Shown here piece by piece: positions 36,294 to 44,549 of a DNA stretch of 64,000 bases. Under the pieces are notes generated by a model that made no database searches, had not been told where the DNA came from, and was given only the letters and a program-made list of their open reading frames with translations. The DNA is from Lachnospiraceae bacterium (lineage in GTDB: Bacteria > Bacillota > Clostridia > Lachnospirales > Lachnospiraceae). Location: NCBI GenBank assembly GCA_017442585.1, contig JAFRZM010000011.1:124001-188000 (forward strand). The letters run 5' to 3'. The position numbers were made by a program, and so were the translations under genes. Numbering within the stretch: position 1 is the first letter of the stretch; each line of letters starts with the position of its first letter.

Positions 36294-37778
36294 TTGAGTA
36301 AAGAGGTTTATGCCGGAATATATCTGGTAGTGGCGACTGTAGTAGCAATGTTTTTGTTTAAGTCGCTGGGTAAGAAAAACAGACTCGGAATAGCAGTAGT
36401 GTCGTTATTCACTTTTACCTTAACGATACTTCTTGGCTATGTCTTATATCTGGCAACGGATAATTATTATCTTATGAGGATAGGTCTTGTCATAACTTAT
36501 GCAAGTGTTGACTGGTGCTTATGCTTCTTAAACGTCTTTGCACTTTATTATACAGGTGCAAGGGTGAAGTATAGGGTAATAACTATCGGCGTTCCGGCTG
36601 TTTTGGTATTTGACAATATACTCTTTGCAGTTTATTACATGAGGGGATTTGCGGATCAATTCATAGAGTATACGGATGAAGGCATGGCGTTTGCGACTTT
36701 TAAGCAGACACCGATTATGGACGTGCATTTCTTTATATGCTATGTGCTTTTGGTTTCTGCAGTAGTTAACTTCATGTACTACAGTTTTAAAATATCAAGG
36801 ACCTATAAGGCGCAGTATCATATGTTGGCACTGCTTTGCATCCTTTTTGGTATAGCAGATACGCTTATAAGAAGATTGGAACTTAATATAGACCTTACGC
36901 TCTTTATATATCCTATAATGTCGTGCTTTATTTTCTTCTATGTATACGTCTATAAGGGCGCGGGCATAAAGAATTCTGCAAAGGCGGTATTTGTCGAAGA
37001 AATGAATATGCCGATGGTCTTGTTTGATTATAACGGATATCTTCTTATGATGAATAAAAGAGCAAGAGAGATATTTAATGCAGATGATGATTGTACGGAA
37101 GCGGAGTTTATTAAAGCCAATCCGTATATAGATTTAGAAGATGAAAAAAGTGAACATGAATTTGAAACGTCGTTTGAAGTAAATAATGTGCTTTGTTACT
37201 TTAACGTATCGTATAAATACCTGCAGGATCGAAGAGGCATGAAGGTGGGTACGATGTATCTTTTCGAAGATATAACCGAAAAGAAAAAAGCGCTTATACT
37301 TGCAGACTTTAACGCAACGCATGATTCACTTACAGGTACGTTTAACAGAAACTACCTTTATGACTTTAAGAAGATTGCCGGCGAGCGCGGAACATTTCCG
37401 ATGTATATTGCTTTATATGCAGTAAATGAGCTCTACAATATAAATGAGCTTTATGGAATGGAAATAGGAGATAAGGCGTTATGTCGAATGGCATGGCTTT
37501 TGCAGCAGTATTCCGGTGCACTTGATATAGTTATAAGAACAAATGGAAATGAAATGTTATTGGCCTTTGTTTCTACATCGGAAAGAAAGGCGAAGGAGAT
37601 ATTAAAGCGTATTGATAAGCGTATCGCGGGATTTGAGGTTGAAGATGTTTCCGTAAGCGCCAGAGGCGTGAACTTTGTCATAAATGATATAGGTGAATTC
37701 GATAGGGAATATCATGAAGCGCAGGAGCGTCTTGCGGGAGAATTGAACGAAGCAGAAGGAATTTTTCGCCTTATGTAG
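36294..37778 (+). CDS. Membrane protein with PAS and degenerate GGDEF domain
   Basis: A 494-residue protein from a TTG start, 8 bases after GAGGG. It has a seven-helix membrane sensor (about 5-222) of the same type as the kinase two genes upstream, a PAS-like domain (about 232-340; VEEMNMPMVLFDYNGYLLMMNKRA in pieces) and a GGDEF fold (about 350-490; FNATHDSLTGTFNRNYLY). The diguanylate cyclase active site is lost: the signature reads NGNEM (417-421), and the metal-binding Asp region is YAVNELYNINELYG where DxDxFKxIND is usual. It is therefore probably not a c-di-GMP synthase; it may bind GTP or act as a scaffold. It ends the signalling cassette. Confidence 0.85.
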   Translation: MSKEVYAGIYLVVATVVAMFLFKSLGKKNRLGIAVVSLFTFTLTILLGYVLYLATDNYYLMRIGLVITYASVDWCLCFLNVFALYYTGARVKYRVITIGVPAVLVFDNILFAVYYMRGFADQFIEYTDEGMAFATFKQTPIMDVHFFICYVLLVSAVVNFMYYSFKISRTYKAQYHMLALLCILFGIADTLIRRLELNIDLTLFIYPIMSCFIFFYVYVYKGAGIKNSAKAVFVEEMNMPMVLFDYNGYLLMMNKRAREIFNADDDCTEAEFIKANPYIDLEDEKSEHEFETSFEVNNVLCYFNVSYKYLQDRRGMKVGTMYLFEDITEKKKALILADFNATHDSLTGTFNRNYLYDFKKIAGERGTFPMYIALYAVNELYNINELYGMEIGDKALCRMAWLLQQYSGALDIVIRTNGNEMLLAFVSTSERKAKEILKRIDKRIAGFEVEDVSVSARGVNFVINDIGEFDREYHEAQERLAGELNEAEGIFRLM

Positions 37779-37867
37779 ATGTTTGTGAACAAACTATTAA
37801 TAACTAGTTAAGCAAAATTCAATAAAAACTTAAATAGGTGAAAATAATTCACCTTGCCTTTTTTCAC

Positions 37868-37895
37868 TTGACGAAAACTTGGGTCTTAGTATAAT
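37868..37895 (+). promoter_or_regulatory. Strong sigma-A promoter of the opp operon
   Basis: TTGACG at 37868-37873, 16-base spacer, perfect TATAAT at 37890-37895. The predicted transcript starts near 37902, about 140 bases before oppB. Confidence 0.8.
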
Positions 37896-37903
37896 TGAAG
37901 TAT

Positions 37904-37980
37904 AAGACTTGAGTCGGTCTTGGGGAATGGCATTAGTCCACGTAGCGTTGGCAGTCATTGCCGACGCTATTTTTTATGGC
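37904..37980 (+). promoter_or_regulatory. Leader attenuator-like structure upstream of oppB
   Basis: An 11-bp stem (TAGCGTTGGCA at 37943-37953 with TGCCGACGCTA at 37959-37969, one G-T pair) is followed by T6 at 37970-37975, the form of an intrinsic terminator placed between promoter and first gene. Upstream, AAGAC (37904-37908) can pair with GTCTT (37917-37921). GTCGGT (37913-37918) could instead pair with GCCGAC (37960-37965) and disrupt the terminator stem. This is consistent with attenuation or an unidentified riboswitch; no known aptamer was recognised. Confidence 0.5.
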
Positions 37981-38040
37981 GGCCTGTTAAGTTCCGACGG
38001 AAGGTCTTAAAAGGTTTAAGTAGGAGGTTTATGAAGAAGT

Positions 38041-38982
38041 ATGTTGTGGTATATTTTCAAGCGTCTTTTGGCTTCAATCGGAACACTTCTTGTTGTTCTT
38101 GCAATCACGTTCTTTCTTATGAACGCGGTTCCGGGCAGCCCGTTCCTTACAGAGAAGTCGACACCTGAACAGATAGCGCTTGCCAATGCCAAGTATGGCC
38201 TTGATAAGCCGCTTATCGTACAGTTCAAGAATTATCTTGTGACATACGCTAAGGGTGATTTGGGTGTTTCACTTAAGATGCAGGAAGGAACTCCTGTTAC
38301 GGATATCTTGTTCCATCAGGGTAAGTTCCAGTTATCAATAAGACTTGGTCTTATTGCTTTATGCGTTGCCATTGTGATAGGTATTCCGTTAGGATGTGTA
38401 GCAGCTTATAACAGAGGTACCTGGATTGATGGTTTTTTACGAGTCTTAACGACGATCGGTGTTGCTATACCGACGTTCGTTCTTGCGACACTTTTACTTG
38501 TTACGTTCGCGGTTAATCATAATTTCTTACCGACAATAAGCGGTAGCCTTGACAGTTTTAAGGCTTATGTAATGCCTATTATCAGTTTATCGTTCTATTA
38601 CACATGTTATCTTGCAAAACTTACAAGAACGAGTATGCTTGATGCAATCAATCAGGATTATATAAGAACTGCTAAGGCAAAGGGTGTTAAGACAAGAAGC
38701 ATCGTTATAAAGCATGCTCTTCGTAATTCCCTCATTCCGGTAATTACTTATATCGGACCGGTTATCGCAGGTATTATTACAGGTTCATTCGTAGTTGAGT
38801 CTACATTCTCAATTCCTGGACTCGGTAAGTATTTCGTACAGAGTGTATTATGTCGTGATTACACAGTTATAATGGCAACGACATTTATTCTTTCAGCTCT
38901 CGTTATCTTTATGAATCTTGTTGTTGATATTGCATATAAGATCGTAGATCCGAGAATCACATTATCATCAAGGGAGGATTAA
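38041..38982 (+). CDS. oppB: Oligopeptide ABC transporter permease OppB
   Basis: A 313-residue inner permease of a peptide/nickel-type ABC importer. It has six membrane helices and the standard opening YIFKRLLASIGTLLVVLAI. The EAA-like loop is around YIRTAKAKGVKTRSIVIKHALRN, which contacts the ATPases. It is the first gene of oppBCDFA. The start is unusual: AGGAGG (38022-38027) is 13 bases from this ATG, while another ATG at 38031 is closer but out of frame. No in-frame start lies nearer, since a stop occurs at 38032. Transport of oligopeptides is the family expectation. Confidence 0.93.
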   Translation: MLWYIFKRLLASIGTLLVVLAITFFLMNAVPGSPFLTEKSTPEQIALANAKYGLDKPLIVQFKNYLVTYAKGDLGVSLKMQEGTPVTDILFHQGKFQLSIRLGLIALCVAIVIGIPLGCVAAYNRGTWIDGFLRVLTTIGVAIPTFVLATLLLVTFAVNHNFLPTISGSLDSFKAYVMPIISLSFYYTCYLAKLTRTSMLDAINQDYIRTAKAKGVKTRSIVIKHALRNSLIPVITYIGPVIAGIITGSFVVESTFSIPGLGKYFVQSVLCRDYTVIMATTFILSALVIFMNLVVDIAYKIVDPRITLSSRED

Positions 38983-38985
38983 GGA

Positions 38986-40356
38986 ATGAAAGAGACATTT
39001 GCTAAAATAAGCCCTTTTCAGTTAGATCCTTCTAAGCTTGAAGAAGCATTCGGATTGGACGAGAGTTCATTTGATAAGGCTAATGATACAGAAAAAGAGT
39101 CCATGGTTGAAATGCGTAAGAGCGTTTCATATTGGGCAGATGCATGGAGAAGATTTAAAAAGAATCACGTATCAATGGTTGCGCTTTTCGTTTTCATCAT
39201 TGCAGCATTATTTGCTTTTGTGGGACCGCTTTTAGTTCCTTATGATTATGCGGATCAGTTAAGAAATGCGCAGAAGCTTGGACCTATGGAGTATTCCAAG
39301 CAGGAAGAGGTTGTGCGTTCCATAGATGATAAGTGTTCTTCATTCTATGCAACGGCACTTCGCCCGGGAAGTATTACCGCATTGGAGAAGGGTGAGTATT
39401 ACTTCAAAAAGGGTGGTACAGTATATGCATTCACTCTTGAAAAAGCACTTGAGAATGCGATTGTTATGTATGCACCTAAGGGCGTAGATGATAAGGTTAT
39501 CATCGTAAGAATGGCCGATATCGACAAAGAAGGTAATTTCAGCAATTACGAAGTTTTGAATACAACAACAGAATACAGCGCTGAGGCTATAAAGCTCAAA
39601 TTAAGAAGCTCCGTATTCCCACATGTATTCGGTACAGACTCACAGGGACGAGACAGCATGGTACGTACGATGTTCGGTGCGAGAGTATCAATCCTCATCG
39701 GTATTATTGCAGCTTTGATAGTACTTATTATCGGTTCCATTTATGGATCGATTTCAGGTCTTGCAGGCGGCGTAGTAGACTTCGTAATGATGAGAATAGT
39801 AGAACTTATCTACTCAATACCTGAAGTTCTCGTAGTATTAATCTTACAGGTTGTATTAAAGGATCCTTTACAGAAGTGGTTTGACTCAAGCCAGTCAGCA
39901 TTTGCGCAGGGTATGTCAGACTTAGGATCCGGCGTTGTAAGTATTTTTATTACTTTCGCTTTACTTTATTGGGTAACAATGGCACGTATCGTACGTGGTC
40001 AGGTATTACAGCTTAAGAAACAGGAATATGTTACTGCAGCTAATGCGCTTGGTGCATCAAATAGAAGAATCATTAAGAGACACCTCTTACCGAACTGTGT
40101 AGGACAGCTCGTTATTACAACATGTTTGCAGATTCCTTCAGCTATCTTCCTTGAATCATTCCTTTCATTCTTAGGAATGGGTGTTTCGGCACCGATGGCA
40201 AGTTTAGGTTCACTTTGTTCGGACGCATTGCAGACCATAAGTTTATTCCCATATAGACTTATTTTCCCGGCTGTAATTCTTACAATTATCGTATTGTCAT
40301 TGAACCTTGTAGGTGACGGATTAAGAGATTCACTTGATCCTAGACTTAAGAAGTAG
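38986..40356 (+). CDS. oppC: Oligopeptide ABC transporter permease OppC, long form
   Basis: A 456-residue permease, about 150 longer than a typical OppC. A cytoplasmic N-terminal extension (about 1-60) precedes the first helix (about 68-86; VALFVFIIAALFAFVGPLLV). An extracytoplasmic insert (about 90-205; DKCSSFYATALRPGS, FKKGGTVYAFTLEKAL) separates it from the core. The core is normal: HVFGTDSQGRDSMVRTMFGA, five helices, and the ATPase-contact loop EYVTAANALGASNRRIIKRH. The insert may shape the dock for OppA. It lies 3 bases after oppB. Confidence 0.92.
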   Translation: MKETFAKISPFQLDPSKLEEAFGLDESSFDKANDTEKESMVEMRKSVSYWADAWRRFKKNHVSMVALFVFIIAALFAFVGPLLVPYDYADQLRNAQKLGPMEYSKQEEVVRSIDDKCSSFYATALRPGSITALEKGEYYFKKGGTVYAFTLEKALENAIVMYAPKGVDDKVIIVRMADIDKEGNFSNYEVLNTTTEYSAEAIKLKLRSSVFPHVFGTDSQGRDSMVRTMFGARVSILIGIIAALIVLIIGSIYGSISGLAGGVVDFVMMRIVELIYSIPEVLVVLILQVVLKDPLQKWFDSSQSAFAQGMSDLGSGVVSIFITFALLYWVTMARIVRGQVLQLKKQEYVTAANALGASNRRIIKRHLLPNCVGQLVITTCLQIPSAIFLESFLSFLGMGVSAPMASLGSLCSDALQTISLFPYRLIFPAVILTIIVLSLNLVGDGLRDSLDPRLKK

Positions 40357-40368
40357 GAGGAAAGAGTA

Positions 40369-41376
40369 ATGAGTGACGAGAAGAAACTTATAGAGATTAA
40401 AGATTTAAAGGTCTCATTCTTTACTCCTGCCGGCGAAGTTAAAGCCGTTGACGGAATCTCATACGAACTCGGTTACAACGAAGTAATGGGTGTCGTAGGT
40501 GAGTCCGGTTCAGGAAAAAGTGTTGAGGCATATTCAATAATAGGATTGTTACAGGATCCAGGTCGTGTTACAGGCGGTTCAATCACATTTGAAGGTGAGG
40601 ATTTACTTGCTTACACACCGGAGCAGATGAGACAGTTCAGAGGAAATAAGGTAAGTATGATCTTCCAGAACCCGATGACATGTCTTAACCCTGTATATAC
40701 AATAGGTAATCAGCTTATGGAAGCTCTTACCGTACATGATAAGAATATCACCAAAGAAGAAGCTAAAAAGCGTGCAATAGAAATGCTCGAGCTCGTAGGT
40801 ATCAATAATGCCGAGAAGCGTATCAATCAGTATCCGCACGAGTTCTCAGGTGGTATGAGACAACGTGCTATGATCGCTATGGCACTTATTTGTAAGCCTA
40901 AGCTTCTTATAGCTGATGAGCCTACAACAGCATTGGATGTTACTATCCAGGCACAGATCCTTGAACTTATGAAGGATCTCCAGAAAAAAGAGAATACATC
41001 AATCATCTTTATTACACATAACTTAGGTGTTGTTGCGGAAATCTGTGACAAGGTATCCGTTATGTATGCGGGACGTATCGTTGAGCAGGCAAAGGTTAAC
41101 GATATATTCTACAATCCGCAGCATCCATACACAAAGGGATTACTTGCATCACAGCCTCGTCTTGATGAAGAAGAGCCTGAGAGGCTTATCCCGATCGAAG
41201 GTACACCAATCGATCTTTTGAATCCACCTTCAGGATGTAACTTCGGACCTAGATGTAAGGATTGTATGAAGATTTGTCTTACTAAGAAGCCACCTTATGT
41301 GGATCTTGGAGACGGACATATCTCAGCATGCTGGTTACACTTTAAAGATGCAATGAAGAAGAAGGAGGAAGCATAA
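40369..41376 (+). CDS. oppD: Oligopeptide ABC transporter ATP-binding protein OppD
   Basis: A 335-residue ABC ATPase. Walker A GESGSGKS, Q-loop MIFQNPMTCLNP, signature EFSGGMRQRAMIA, Walker B LLIADEPTTALD and the H-loop ITHNLG are all intact. The C-terminal oligo_HPY region (NPQHPYTKGLLASQPRL, ending in a Cys-rich FGPRCKDCMKICLTKKP) identifies the peptide-importer subfamily; such cysteines can hold an Fe-S cluster in relatives. It pairs with OppF to energise OppBC. The next gene starts at the base after its stop. Confidence 0.94.
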   Translation: MSDEKKLIEIKDLKVSFFTPAGEVKAVDGISYELGYNEVMGVVGESGSGKSVEAYSIIGLLQDPGRVTGGSITFEGEDLLAYTPEQMRQFRGNKVSMIFQNPMTCLNPVYTIGNQLMEALTVHDKNITKEEAKKRAIEMLELVGINNAEKRINQYPHEFSGGMRQRAMIAMALICKPKLLIADEPTTALDVTIQAQILELMKDLQKKENTSIIFITHNLGVVAEICDKVSVMYAGRIVEQAKVNDIFYNPQHPYTKGLLASQPRLDEEEPERLIPIEGTPIDLLNPPSGCNFGPRCKDCMKICLTKKPPYVDLGDGHISACWLHFKDAMKKKEEA

Positions 41377-42369
41377 ATGGCGGAAGAAAGAAAAGTCCTC
41401 CTTGAGGTAGAAAATCTTAAAAAATATTTTGCAGTTAAGGCGGGAGCTTTTAAAAAGAATTACGTACAGGCAGTTGAAAGTGCTACCTTTAAGATTTATA
41501 AAGGCGAGACATTGGGACTTGTAGGAGAGTCAGGATGCGGTAAGACAACACTTGGACGTACAGTTATAAGACTTCATGAGCCGACGTCGGGTAAGATAGT
41601 ATATGATGGCAAGACAATATATGATTCAAATGCCGGAATAGCAGAGAAGATGCTTCCATACAGACGTAAGATGCAGATTATCTTCCAGGATCCTTCGGCA
41701 TCACTTGACCCTCGTATGACGGTTGGTGAAATCATCGGTGAGGCACTTGATATTCATAATATTTGTGCTTCAAAGCAGGAAAGAACGGACAGAATTCGTC
41801 AGCTTCTTTCGGAAGTAGGACTTAATACGGAGCATGCAAACAGATTCCCTCATGAATTCTCCGGCGGACAGCAGCAGCGTGTCGGAATCGCGAGAGCATT
41901 GGCGGTTAACCCTGAGTTTATCGTTTGCGATGAGCCTATTTCAGCTCTTGACGTATCGATTCAGTCACAGGTAGTTAATATGCTTGAGGACCTTCAGGCT
42001 GAGATGGGACTTACTTACCTTTTTATCGCACATGATATTTCGGTCGTACGTCATATCTCCGACAGAATCGGTGTTATGTACCTTGGATGTATGGTGGAAC
42101 TTGCAGACAGCTATGAACTTTGCTCAAATCCTATTCATCCATATACAAAGACACTTCTTTCGGCAGTTCCGTTACCGGATCCTGAAAAGAATAAGACCAG
42201 AGAGCGTATCATCCTTGAAGGTGATATACCAAGCCCTATGAACCCACCGTCAGGATGCCGCTTCCACACAAGATGTCCTTATGCGACAGAGCGTTGTAAG
42301 CAGGAAATGCCTGTACTTAAGGAATATGCTCCGAAACATTTCGCAGCATGCCATCTTCTTGAGAAATAA
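41377..42369 (+). CDS. oppF: Oligopeptide ABC transporter ATP-binding protein OppF
   Basis: A 330-residue ABC ATPase, partner of OppD. Walker A GESGCGKTTLGR, Q-loop IIFQDPSASLDPRMTV, signature EFSGGQQQRVGIARAL, Walker B FIVCDEPISALDVS and H-loop IAHDIS are complete. The C-terminal NPIHPYTKTLLSAVPLPDP and the Cys block RFHTRCPYATERCKQEMP match the oligo_HPY extension. A loop between the first strands (KAGAFKKNYVQAVESA) is typical of OppF. A structured 105-base gap separates it from oppA. Confidence 0.94.
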   Translation: MAEERKVLLEVENLKKYFAVKAGAFKKNYVQAVESATFKIYKGETLGLVGESGCGKTTLGRTVIRLHEPTSGKIVYDGKTIYDSNAGIAEKMLPYRRKMQIIFQDPSASLDPRMTVGEIIGEALDIHNICASKQERTDRIRQLLSEVGLNTEHANRFPHEFSGGQQQRVGIARALAVNPEFIVCDEPISALDVSIQSQVVNMLEDLQAEMGLTYLFIAHDISVVRHISDRIGVMYLGCMVELADSYELCSNPIHPYTKTLLSAVPLPDPEKNKTRERIILEGDIPSPMNPPSGCRFHTRCPYATERCKQEMPVLKEYAPKHFAACHLLEK

Positions 42370-42474
42370 TAGTAACCGGATTTGATTCCGGCATAAGCCG
42401 GGATTGATCATAAATGAAACGACCATAGCGGGCGAAAGCCTTTGATGGTACATATTTAAAGGAGGTTATAATCC
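42370..42474 (+). promoter_or_regulatory. Structured oppF-oppA intergenic region
   Basis: CCGGA...TCCGG around 42377-42392, an adjacent CCGGG-containing arm, and GGGC-GAAA-GCCT (a GNRA-type loop, about 42430-42442). There is no T run. It could act as an mRNA-stability or processing element that raises oppA expression, which is common for binding-protein genes. A weak AAAGGAGG ribosome site follows before oppA. Confidence 0.35.
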
Positions 42475-44223
42475 ATGAAAAAGAAACTAGTTTCATTGTT
42501 ACTTGTTGTTGTTATGGTTCTGAGTCTTGTAGCATGCGGAAAAGACGCAGACACAAGTTCAAACAGCGGCAAGACTAACAACAATGGTGGCAACACCGGA
42601 AAAACAACAGATGATAATGGCAAATTCGTACTTAACGTATGTATCGCTTCCGAGCCTGAGACAATCGACCCGAGCCTTATTTCATCAGTTGACGCTTCAA
42701 CTTACACACAGCATCAGTTCGAAGGATTAATGAAGTATGCTCCTACAACAGAGTATGCAGATGAGTCCGGTCAGATGTTCGGTAGTGAAGTTATTTGTGG
42801 CCAGGCTAAGAGCTATGATGTATCAGAAGATATGTGTGAATATGTATTCCACCTTCGTGATGACATCTATTGGTCAGACGGTGTTGAAGTTACAGCTAAG
42901 GATTTCGTTTATTCCTGGAGAAGAATCGTTGATCCTGCTACAGCTTCCGATTACGGCTACATTTTAGACAACATCGTTCTTAACGCAGCAGCTATTCAGG
43001 CAGGCGAGAAGAGCAAGGAAGAACTTGGTATCGAAGCAATCGATGACAAGACATTAAAGATCACATTGGAAGCACCTTGTGCATACTTCATTTCACTTTG
43101 CGGTTTTGCATCACTTATGCCTCTTCGTGAGGATGTTGTTGAAGGTAATGAGAACTGGACAGATCCTTCAAGTATAGTTGTTAACGGACCTTACATCATC
43201 AAAGAGTGGGTACATGATAGCTATATCTTAATGGAAAAGAATGAAAAGTATTATGATCTTGAGAAGCTTGGTCCTGATCAGATTAAGTGGGGCTTATCAG
43301 ATTCTGAAACAGCTATCATTTCAGCATATCAGTCAGGCGAATATGACTTCATTGAGTCATTCCCTTCAGATATGATCGAAGATCTTAAGGCATCAGGTGA
43401 TTGCTTCACAGATCCTTATATCGGTACATATTACTTATACTTAAACTGCAAGGAAATCCCTGATTGGAGAGTTCGTGCAGCTATGGCAATAAGTGTTGAT
43501 AGAGAAAACATCGTAAATAACGTAACACAGGGAGGACAGGTTCCTGCTACAGGTGTTGTTGCTCAGGGTATCCTTGATTCAACAGGTAAGGACTTCTCAG
43601 AAGGCGTATCTGAACTTGGAGCATTATATGCAACATTACAGAAGAATTATCCTCAGTATGATCTTTCAACATACGCAGGACGTTGTGACCTTGCTAAGGC
43701 ATTATACAAGGAAGCAGTTGATGACGGATCATGGGATCCTAACACAACTGTAGTTTACAACTTCAATACATCAGAAGCTCATAAGGCAGTTGCAGAAGCT
43801 TGCGGTTCTGACTGGCAGACAGTACTCGGACTTAACATTACTCTTCAGAACCAGGAGTGGAACACATATACAAACGGTCTTGGCGAGCATAAGTTTGGTG
43901 TAGCAAGACTTGGTTGGATCGCTGACTACAATGATGCTCTTACATATCTTGAGTTATTCATGACAGGAAATTCATACAACTATGGTCTCTATTCAGATTC
44001 CAAGTATGATTCACTTTGCGCACAGGCTAAGGCAAGCGCAGCAGGATCTGATCGTGATGCATTATTATATGCAGCAGAAGAAGCAATGTTTGGTGAGGGT
44101 GGATTCCCTGTATGTCCTATTTACTACTACACAAGATCATATTGTATAGCAGATGGCATTAACAATGTATTCCAGACATCGCTTGGTTACTACTTCTTTA
44201 TGTTTGCTAAATTAGGAAACTAA
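42475..44223 (+). CDS. oppA: Oligopeptide-binding lipoprotein OppA (SBP family 5)
   Basis: A 582-residue extracellular solute-binding lipoprotein. The signal peptide ends in the lipobox LVAC with lipidated Cys21, followed by a Ser/Asn/Gly-rich linker (to about 55). The mature domain is SBP_bac_5: ASEPETIDPSLISSVDAST, YVFHLRDDIYWSDGVEVTAK and VTAKDFVYSWRRIVDP are the signature region, and RVRAAMAISVDRENIV lies in the second lobe. It delivers peptides to OppBC. It is the last gene of the operon and is followed by a strong terminator. Confidence 0.94.
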   Translation: MKKKLVSLLLVVVMVLSLVACGKDADTSSNSGKTNNNGGNTGKTTDDNGKFVLNVCIASEPETIDPSLISSVDASTYTQHQFEGLMKYAPTTEYADESGQMFGSEVICGQAKSYDVSEDMCEYVFHLRDDIYWSDGVEVTAKDFVYSWRRIVDPATASDYGYILDNIVLNAAAIQAGEKSKEELGIEAIDDKTLKITLEAPCAYFISLCGFASLMPLREDVVEGNENWTDPSSIVVNGPYIIKEWVHDSYILMEKNEKYYDLEKLGPDQIKWGLSDSETAIISAYQSGEYDFIESFPSDMIEDLKASGDCFTDPYIGTYYLYLNCKEIPDWRVRAAMAISVDRENIVNNVTQGGQVPATGVVAQGILDSTGKDFSEGVSELGALYATLQKNYPQYDLSTYAGRCDLAKALYKEAVDDGSWDPNTTVVYNFNTSEAHKAVAEACGSDWQTVLGLNITLQNQEWNTYTNGLGEHKFGVARLGWIADYNDALTYLELFMTGNSYNYGLYSDSKYDSLCAQAKASAAGSDRDALLYAAEEAMFGEGGFPVCPIYYYTRSYCIADGINNVFQTSLGYYFFMFAKLGN

Positions 44224-44290
44224 GGTATAGTGATTGAGATTAAGTAAGATTCTTTCTGTATTTCTTACATAGACGCTATAGGCGTGTTAA

Positions 44291-44328
44291 CAGAGCCGAA
44301 GGTTTTGACCTCCGGCTCTGCTTTTTTT
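44291..44328 (+). terminator. Intrinsic terminator of the opp operon
   Basis: CAGAGCCG (44291-44298) pairs with CGGCTCTG (44313-44320), with an inner AGGT/ACCT stem, followed by T7. Confidence 0.92.
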
Positions 44329-44371
44329 ATTTGTATTTTTGTAAGTGAGTTAAGCCTATCTTTCCCGTCGG

Positions 44372-44400
44372 TTGAAAAATTTCTGATTTTAGTGTATTAT
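44372..44400 (+). promoter_or_regulatory. Promoter of the tRNA-Arg gene
   Basis: TTGAAA at 44372-44377, 17-base spacer, TATTAT at 44395-44400, 11 bases before the tRNA 5' end. Confidence 0.75.
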
Positions 44401-44411
44401 ATAACTTGCGT

Positions 44412-44483
44412 GCATCTGTAGCTCAGTGGATAGAGCAATGGATTCCGATTCCATGTGCGGGGGTTCGATTCCCTTCAGATGCG
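44412..44483 (+). tRNA. tRNA-Arg (anticodon CCG)
   Basis: A full cloverleaf: acceptor GCATCTG/CAGATGC, D stem GCTC/GAGC, anticodon stem ATGGA/TCCAT with loop TTCCGAT. The anticodon CCG at 44445-44447 reads CGG. The T loop is TTCGATT; the T stem GGGGG/CCCTT contains two G-U pairs. CCA is not encoded. The gene has its own promoter; the SH3 gene follows 66 bases on with no terminator seen. Confidence 0.95.
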
Positions 44484-44549
44484 TACACGAAATATGCAGA
44501 CTTTAGGTTGGTTTGATAATATAAAAATAATGATGAAGGAAGTTTAAAT

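Noticed and set aside
37920..38168. 82-codon frame across the opp leader into oppB
   Set aside because: It would read through the attenuator hairpin and overlap the well-conserved OppB start; only its internal ATG at 38031 is of interest, noted as a spacing oddity.
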